A DNA stretch of 62,646 bases from Marinomonas polaris DSM 16579 (lineage in GTDB: Bacteria; Pseudomonadota; Gammaproteobacteria; Pseudomonadales; Marinomonadaceae), in contig NZ_FQVF01000003.1 in the NCBI RefSeq assembly GCF_900129155.1, positions 1 through 62,646 of the forward strand, read 5' to 3'. Positions 58,211-62,646 of the stretch are shown here, piece after piece. How positions within the stretch are numbered: position 1 is the first letter of the stretch; the number at the start of each line of letters is the position of its first letter. A model generated the notes under the pieces. That model saw only the letters and a program-made list of their open reading frames with translations, had not been told where the DNA came from and did not search any database. The position numbers were made by a program, and so were the translations under genes.

Positions 58211-58585
58211 GTGTTTCTCGACTTTCCAAGGAGGGTTTAAACGATTCTCACCTGCCCAGTAAAGTTTGATTTTATTACCAGACGGATCTTTAAGAATGGC
58301 CTCTTTCCACAGGTATCTTTGTTCTGTCGGTAATTGTTCAAATTGAAAACCTCTTTGAGACAAATCAGCACACAGTTCATCAAGTTTCTCATGCTCGAAG
58401 TAGATTACAGAACTATTTTCGAACTCATCGGATTCGAGAGATAAGGAGAAAGTAGAGTTCCCTTCTGGGCAAGAAAATCTAGAGTAATGCGGCGTATCGA
58501 CAATTTGAGTGAAACCAAGTTTTAGATAAAAGTTAACAGCATCATCCATATTTTTTACTGGCAAAGTAATCTGGTTCAATTCCAT
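58205..58585 (-). CDS. Cassette: VOC-family (glyoxalase/bleomycin-resistance fold) protein
   Basis: The protein has 126 residues and a single VOC unit: LNQITLPVKNMDDAVNFYLKLGF at the start and EAILKDPSGNKIKLYWAG at the end. Metal-ligand positions are not obvious (an N-terminal Gln/His and a C-terminal Glu are usual), so catalysis is uncertain. The ribosome site aggag is followed by ATG, right after the attC end. Such genes are common in cassette arrays. Confidence 0.85.
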   Translation of the reverse strand: MELNQITLPVKNMDDAVNFYLKLGFTQIVDTPHYSRFSCPEGNSTFSLSLESDEFENSSVIYFEHEKLDELCADLSQRGFQFEQLPTEQRYLWKEAILKDPSGNKIKLYWAGENRLNPPWKVEKHI

Positions 58586-58598
58586 TTAAACTCCTAAC

Positions 58599-58727
58599 GT
58601 ATAATGCCGCGTTAAGGGGCAGCAACGCGTACTACCAAACTTCAATTTAACACTGTAAACACAGATGCCAAGATTTAATAAAAATCGCCACGCGTTGACA
58701 CTGTCCCTATTGAAGGCTTTGTTATCT
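58599..58727 (-). repeat. attC site 4 (VCR-like)
   Basis: On the minus strand it opens agataacaaagccttcaata, contains gggacagtgtcaacgcgtgg, and ends gcgttgctgccccttaacg, then gcggcattatac. Core agataac is clear; the last core reads attatac, off by one. It is 129 bases long, with the VCR layout. Confidence 0.78.
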
Positions 58728-58742
58728 ATGTGTCGAAAGGAA

Positions 58743-59630
58743 TTACAACCCAATTTCAGGAAAAGTAACTTTTTCTAAGCCAGGAAGTTCTAGTTGAGTG
58801 CTAAATGTTTGAGTAGGATCCTCGTAAACTGAAACAGAGATAATTAACGGTGAGGCACGACGCGTAACCTTTAACCACCGTCTAATTGTTTCATCAATGT
58901 TTCGAGAATAATCTAAGTCCCTTCCAGACAGAACCCTTTCTACAAAATGAGAACCAAAACATTCCCCCACATTAGATAGAGCAGAGTTAACATCCCGGTA
59001 TTGCTTCAGAAAGTTAGCATCTACTGTAATAGCATTCGCTTGCGGACCTGTATACAACCCCCACATTTCGTTTCGTTCTTTATCTTCATGTGCTCCTGGC
59101 CAACGTGTACTATTGTACCGTCTCTTCTGTTTGTTATAAAACAGGTAGTTTAACTTTGGTGTATTTGAAACTAAGCGCCGTAGTTGCTGTACACAAAAAG
59201 CTGGAAATAAATGAGTTTCATAAGGATGCGCTCCTGACGCCTTTGCTTCATAAAATGCAACGCCAGAAATTGGCTTAGTCGTGTTTGGAAACAAACGCGT
59301 TATAATAACTGCAATGTCTCCATGTGTTTGCTCTGCTTTCCCCGTTAACTTATAAGCTTCAAAATCAAATTTTGCACCATCAAAGGGGCTTTCTATATTA
59401 GGCAATTTGTACTCTGCCAGCACATATCGGAGAGCTTCAATTACCTTGAACGTAAGTAAGTCTTCTTGCCAATCACAATCGGGGCACTGAGATAAAATTC
59501 GATCTATTACTTCTTGTAAGTTCGACGAAAGTTCTGAAGGGGTCTGGACAGGATCAAACTCTTTCCTATAATCAGGCACTTCATTTTCTTCTCGCTCAAA
59601 ACCAAACTTAGCATAATCAACTTTCGTCAT
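58743..59630 (-). CDS. Cassette: PD-(D/E)XK-like protein of unknown function
   Basis: The protein has 295 residues. A candidate nuclease core is GDIAVII (Asp at about 105), then FYEAKASG (Glu-x-Lys at about 128-130), with a Gln-rich ETHLFPAFCVQQLRRL stretch after it, fitting the D-x(n)-E-x-K-Q layout of PD-(D/E)XK folds. The N-terminal part has QCPDCDWQED. I cannot name a family. The start at ATG 59630 is downstream of aagggg. It would be a candidate defence or repair gene. Confidence 0.65.
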   Translation of the reverse strand: MTKVDYAKFGFEREENEVPDYRKEFDPVQTPSELSSNLQEVIDRILSQCPDCDWQEDLLTFKVIEALRYVLAEYKLPNIESPFDGAKFDFEAYKLTGKAEQTHGDIAVIITRLFPNTTKPISGVAFYEAKASGAHPYETHLFPAFCVQQLRRLVSNTPKLNYLFYNKQKRRYNSTRWPGAHEDKERNEMWGLYTGPQANAITVDANFLKQYRDVNSALSNVGECFGSHFVERVLSGRDLDYSRNIDETIRRWLKVTRRASPLIISVSVYEDPTQTFSTQLELPGLEKVTFPEIGL

Positions 59631-59650
59631 TTTAATCAAACCCCTTAATT

Positions 59651-59778
59651 ACATAACGCCCGCCTAAGGGGCTGGCAACGCATGCCACTAAACTCAAACA
59701 CAACAACCGTAACCACCGCGACTCATTGGGACTGGAAACGCCACGCGTTGACAGTCCCTCTTGAGGCGTTTGTTATGT
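59651..59778 (-). repeat. attC site 3 (VCR-type)
   Basis: On the minus strand it opens acataacaaacgcctcaaga, then gggactgtcaacgcgtggcg, tttccagtcccaatgag, and ends gccagccccttaggcgggcg, then ttatgt. Both core sites fit (acataac and gttatgt), and it is 128 bases. By memory it is nearly identical to the V. cholerae repeat, and it is very similar to site 2. Confidence 0.92.
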
Positions 59779-59785
59779 GAATTGC

Positions 59786-60301
59786 CTACCGAAGCTTGTT
59801 GTTTTTGTTAAATCGCCTAACTTTGGCTCGCATATTTTTCATTGGCGATGACGTGTTGAACTGGATCATTCGACCAAATGTCCATTTTTCATACCACGTC
59901 GTTTCATACAATTCTTCATTGCTTAAACTTGCGACTAACAAGATAAGCTTATTTATTGTTGAGTCTAACTCCTGAAGTAAGTCCTCGTATTGCCAATCAC
60001 GGTACTGATCGTGAAAACTGACCGCCAACAATCCAAGCTGATTCCATTTATAACCCGTGTCAGGAAAAACGACTGGCAAACCTTGTGACTTCAAACTGTG
60101 CCATTTCAAGACCAAGTTTCCCCAACCAATAAGATAAGCGACAGTGTCACAAACGCTAATTTGTGTTCCTTTTACGTTACCTTCAATTTCACACTTACGT
60201 GCCATTGATGCAGGAACACTCTGATAATCTTCCATAAGTTTCGGGAATATAGAATTTATAGCTGTGAGCAACTCATCTTTTGATTCAGGAACTGAAGACA
60301 T
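59786..60301 (-). CDS. Cassette: ClbS/DfsB-family four-helix protein
   Basis: The protein has 171 residues. VPESKDELLTAINSIFPKL at the start, DTVAYLIGWGNLVLKW in the middle and TTWYEKWTFGRMIQFNTSSP near the end match the ClbS/DfsB (DUF1706) family, whose ClbS member protects E. coli from colibactin. The start at ATG 60301 follows ggag; the upstream ATG overlaps that site. Whether it protects against a toxin here is unknown. Confidence 0.85.
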   Translation of the reverse strand: MSSVPESKDELLTAINSIFPKLMEDYQSVPASMARKCEIEGNVKGTQISVCDTVAYLIGWGNLVLKWHSLKSQGLPVVFPDTGYKWNQLGLLAVSFHDQYRDWQYEDLLQELDSTINKLILLVASLSNEELYETTWYEKWTFGRMIQFNTSSPMKNMRAKVRRFNKNNKLR

Positions 60302-60315
60302 TATTTTCTCCATTC

Positions 60316-60445
60316 ACAAAACGCCCGCCTAAGTGGCTGACAACGCATTACCACTAAACTCAAACACCACAACTGCAACCACCGCGCCTCAAGAGGGGCT
60401 GGAAACGCCACGCGTTGACAGTCCCTCTTGAGGCGTTTGTTAAGT
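60316..60445 (-). repeat. attC site 2 (VCR-type)
   Basis: On the minus strand it opens acttaacaaacgcctcaaga, then gggactgtcaacgcgtggcg and ends ttgtcagccacttaggcggg, then cgttttgt. It is about 90% alike to site 3 by eye. The final core gttttgt is one or two bases from GTTRRRY. The stop of the membrane-protein gene (60440-60442) sits in its first core. Confidence 0.9.
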
Positions 60446-61117
60446 TTCTTTTTCTTCCCGCCCGTCTCGTGACCTTTTTAGTTTTACGCTTATGAGCATT
60501 GTAATTGTTGCCAGTAATACTGATGCTAAAACTGTTACAGTTGGCAGGGTAATGTTTATCAGCTCTTTGATTGGTGATGACAGCGTGGGTTTGTCTAACA
60601 CTGTCGATAACGCAACTGCCATAGTCCCCATTGCAGCCGTAATCCCCAACATAGCACTCATTCTTTCTGTTTGCTTTTGCCTATACTCAGATTCTATGGA
60701 AGTACGTTCAACTCGCAAAGACAAGATAGCATCTGTAGTTTTCTCTTTAGTCACTAAATGAGCTAGTGTTTCACTGTAGTTTTTTTTCGTTTCAGAAGAG
60801 ATAAAACTTGAATCCATTATCTCTTTTATCAATTCTTCAGCTATTTGCTTAGGTTGGTATACATCATCTCGCTCAACTCTATATTTTCGAGCGGTTGCAT
60901 TTATTAGAGATGATAATACTTCATTGTCTGGAATGTACCCTTCCGATATACCTGGACGAAGAGCATAAACAACCTCTTTGTTGACCGCTGAAACCTTTTG
61001 AGCATACTCTTTATTGTCTTTTTTGGTGAAAAGATAGCGAGTGATCAGAGTTACGATCAAGCCGCTAAGTATTCCTCCACCGATACCAACTACCCAAGAA
61101 TTATTTAACAGTTCCAC
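60440..61117 (-). CDS. Cassette: membrane protein of unknown function
   Basis: The protein has 225 residues. One hydrophobic segment at about residues 8-28 (WVVGIGGGILSGLIVTLI) is followed by a helical cytoplasmic part and two hydrophobic segments at about 152-172 and 185-212. The start is GTG at 61117, 5 bases after aaggag; the longer TTG-initiated frame would begin inside attC site 1. Similar membrane proteins are scattered in bacteria; the function is unknown. Confidence 0.75.
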   Translation of the reverse strand: MELLNNSWVVGIGGGILSGLIVTLITRYLFTKKDNKEYAQKVSAVNKEVVYALRPGISEGYIPDNEVLSSLINATARKYRVERDDVYQPKQIAEELIKEIMDSSFISSETKKNYSETLAHLVTKEKTTDAILSLRVERTSIESEYRQKQTERMSAMLGITAAMGTMAVALSTVLDKPTLSSPIKELINITLPTVTVLASVLLATITMLISVKLKRSRDGREEKET

Positions 61118-61131
61118 ATATTCTCCTTGAA

Positions 61132-61203
61132 ACTTAACGCCGCCAGCAGGGGCAGGCAAAGCGCGTAGCGTTTTGACTGTCCCTCTGGCTGGTTTTGTTA
61201 TGC
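61132..61203 (-). repeat. attC site 1 (short, 72 bases)
   Basis: On the minus strand it runs from gcataacaaaaccagccaga, through ggcggcgttaagt. The arms aaccagccaga.ggga and ccctgctggcgg are partly complementary, and the final core gttaagt fits GTTRRRY. It is much shorter than the VCR-type sites. Confidence 0.75.
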
Positions 61204-61209
61204 CTTGTG

Positions 61210-62043
61210 TTAAGGAACAAGATCTTCTTCGTTAGGCATAGCCCTATCAATGATGCTCTGATGTATAAGTTCCTTTAGAAGCTCCGCAGAGGCCTCAACT
61301 GACTGCTGAATGTCACCTTTAACTTTTGCACCATGTACGGCAGATGATCTTGAATTATAAAGTTTTTTTACTAGCTCAAATTTTTGTTTTCTAGTATCGG
61401 CATCACCTGGGTGAAGAAAGCGAGCTATGCAGAGACTTAATCGAAATCTAATTTCAGTGCTTGCACCGAACATTCCCTCTATTCCAGCCCAAAGCACTGC
61501 CATTTTTATTCTTGGCATAGAGTGCCAACGGTAAGATGCTAAGCAATGAACTGCTGTTTGAAATTTTTCTTTATCTAGTAGAGCTCTGGCATCGCTGAAA
61601 TGCGTATTAATCCAAGTCACTTCTTCATCGCTCAATTTCTTTGGAAGTGCTTGAGTTAAACCTTGAAAGTGAAGATTCGTAGCTCTCAGATTTGTTTGAG
61701 AAGATATTGAACGTGCTTCCGTGTCGGACTGAAGATTAAAGCTTACTTCCGTGTGGAAAATTGCACTAAGAAGCAGGGCATCCCAAGAAGAATTCCAGGC
61801 ATGAGCTGCTAGTTCTTTTTGTGTGGAGGCAACGATTTCAAATTGAGCTGTAACCCGCGGTATAAAAGCAGCAACAACTGCTATATCGTCAGGTCGAGAG
61901 CAAATGGATACAGCCGTATTAAAATCAAGGTGCGACGTATCCGCAGGAATGAGCTTCACGTTTTCAGATAGACTAATATCTTTAGGAACCTCAATTCCAC
62001 TAAGCAATATATATGTTTTATCTCCGGCTCCAACAATCTGCAT
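61210..62043 (-). CDS. Cassette: HEPN-like (ApeA-type) protein
   Basis: The protein has 277 residues. The C-terminal part (about 175-255) resembles Apea-like HEPN: WAGIEGMFG, RLSLCIARFLHP, then the RSSAVHGAK motif (R-x4-H, about 231-236), the RNase signature of the HEPN class. The N-terminal two-thirds is not recognised. HEPN proteins often act in phage defence or as toxins. The start at ATG 62043, 5 bases after aagga, is chosen over the ATG at 62064 that overlaps the attachment core. Confidence 0.75.
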   Translation of the reverse strand: MQIVGAGDKTYILLSGIEVPKDISLSENVKLIPADTSHLDFNTAVSICSRPDDIAVVAAFIPRVTAQFEIVASTQKELAAHAWNSSWDALLLSAIFHTEVSFNLQSDTEARSISSQTNLRATNLHFQGLTQALPKKLSDEEVTWINTHFSDARALLDKEKFQTAVHCLASYRWHSMPRIKMAVLWAGIEGMFGASTEIRFRLSLCIARFLHPGDADTRKQKFELVKKLYNSRSSAVHGAKVKGDIQQSVEASAELLKELIHQSIIDRAMPNEEDLVP

Positions 62044-62055
62044 AGTTGTCCTTAG

Positions 62056-62062
62056 GCATAAC
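62056..62062 (-). other. Attachment-point core at the first cassette (possible attI end or last attC core)
   Basis: The minus strand reads gttatgc, the same core as the attC ends, 12 bases before the HEPN-like start. Sequence further upstream (62063-62150) is not VCR-like, so this could be an attI junction rather than another attC. Confidence 0.5.
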
Positions 62063-62394
62063 ATTTTAATAATGCGTATGCGCGTTTACACATTTTTAAA
62101 TTCACTCAAAAATCCTTTTAACTTTCTGAAGAATAATACTTTTTAACTGATCTCCACAAAAATCAAAACTGGAAAAACGAGCATGCGAGTTATTCCTATT
62201 ATCCACAGCGCGTTATTTCTGCTCTGTGAATCCTTATTCATTGATATTAGGAGACTTTCTTAGTTTCTACCAGTACAAAACACGCACAATTGGTTTTATT
62301 TAAAATGGCTAAACGCGCCAAAAAGTAACCATTAAAAAAATAAACTGTATATCCACCCATAAATTGCGTTTTAACTTTCATCTCAGAAGAAATC
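62063..62394. other. Non-coding region beyond the cassette array
   Basis: No reading frame resembles an integrase. No gene or promoter could be assigned. Confidence 0.45.
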
Positions 62395-62646
62395 AGTTCG
62401 ACGCGACGAAGTTGCGCGACCCTATGGAGTTTCAGAGGCAGTTAAAAATACCTTTTCTAAAATCATCAAAAACAATCTATGCCTTACGACAAAAATCGTC
62501 TTGCTAAACACAACATAAAAAAGCAAATGAGACGTTTGGGCGATAGCCCGATAAAGCGAATTTTTGGTTACTTTTTGGGCGCTTGCAAAAAGTTACCCGC
62601 TCAGCAGAGCGGAAAAAAGGTCGGGAATACAAAGCGTTTGAATGGA
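62395..62646 (-). repeat. Dispersed repeat, copy D (cut by window end)
   Basis: Read on the minus strand it starts tccattcaaacgctttgta, then ttcccgaccttttttccgc, ctctgctgagcgggtaac, tcgctttatcgggctat, cccaaacgtctcat, ttgtttttgatg and ctgcctctgaaactccata, matching copies A and C. Its orientation is opposite to copy C, so the two face each other across the cassette array. Confidence 0.78.

Larger units (their letters stand above)
56094..62062 (-). mobile_element. Integron gene-cassette array (eight cassettes, no integrase seen)
   Basis: Eight short genes run in one direction on the minus strand. Seven intervals between or after them carry attC-like sites. Two are about 130 bases with strong similarity to each other and to the V. 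cholerae repeat as I remember it; the others are shorter or degenerate. Gene stops at 60440-60442 and 58205-58207 fall inside attC sites, a typical cassette feature. The leftmost gene (56094-56873) has no visible attC of its own. No integrase gene lies at 62063-62646. Confidence 0.88.

Noticed and set aside
62063..62394. Possible integrase gene beside the array
   Set aside because: No frame with tyrosine recombinase motifs (R...HxxR...Y) was found on either strand.

Overview
The window looks like a chromosomal segment of a marine gammaproteobacterium of the Oceanospirillales, most like Marinomonas. This is inferred from gene content and order (rapA-rluA; miaB-ybeZ-ybeY-corC-lnt-ybeL-leuS-lptE-holA; pqiABC; rluF) and from moderately AT-rich DNA. 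No 16S rRNA or other decisive marker is present. I see no tRNA, rRNA or CRISPR array.

Layout. 1-280: the 3' end of an IS110-type transposase gene. 340-5954: rmuC, yigZ, rapA, rluA. 5955-8011: a gene-poor accessory patch with two copies of a dispersed repeat (A, B), a RelE/ParE-type toxin-antitoxin pair and a higA remnant. 8012-11320: a MocR regulator divergent from a BenE-type transporter and a GNAT. 11636-15741: mixed housekeeping and signalling genes, including an Hpt-HD protein. 15959-26333: the conserved tRNA modification, ribosome maturation and envelope lipoprotein cluster, interrupted at 21291-21626 by a tandem pair of hairpin elements. 26465-32671: a cytoplasmic FIST-domain chemoreceptor, a 2OG-Fe(II) oxygenase-like protein, a flavin reductase-like protein and an 871-residue fusion of two cNMP-binding domains, an acyltransferase-like domain and an SGNH esterase. 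32725-43951: metabolic and membrane genes (LysE exporter, dapA, orphan ParA/MinD ATPase, oxaloacetate decarboxylase-like enzyme, tannase-family esterase, NhaP antiporter, RsbQ-like hydrolase, homocysteine methyltransferase). 44034-47565: pqiABC. 47746-54365: small envelope and housekeeping genes, including two small genes found by hand (50790-50939 minus, 51266-51382 plus).

The most distinctive part is 56094-62062, an integron gene-cassette array. Eight short genes all run on the minus strand. Seven intervals carry attC-like sites, and those at 59651-59778 and 60316-60445 closely resemble the Vibrio cholerae repeat (VCR) as I remember it. From the attachment-point end leftward the cassettes encode a HEPN-like protein, a membrane protein, a ClbS/DfsB-family protein, a PD-(D/E)XK-like protein, a VOC-fold protein, an unknown protein, a NIPSNAP-family protein and an alpha/beta hydrolase. 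No integrase gene is visible in the 580 bases beyond the first cassette. The array, together with a LysE-family gene, lies between oppositely oriented copies of the dispersed repeat (C and E near 54.5-55.1 kb; D at 62.4 kb to the window end). It may be a cassette cluster without an integrase (CALIN), or the integrase may lie outside the window.
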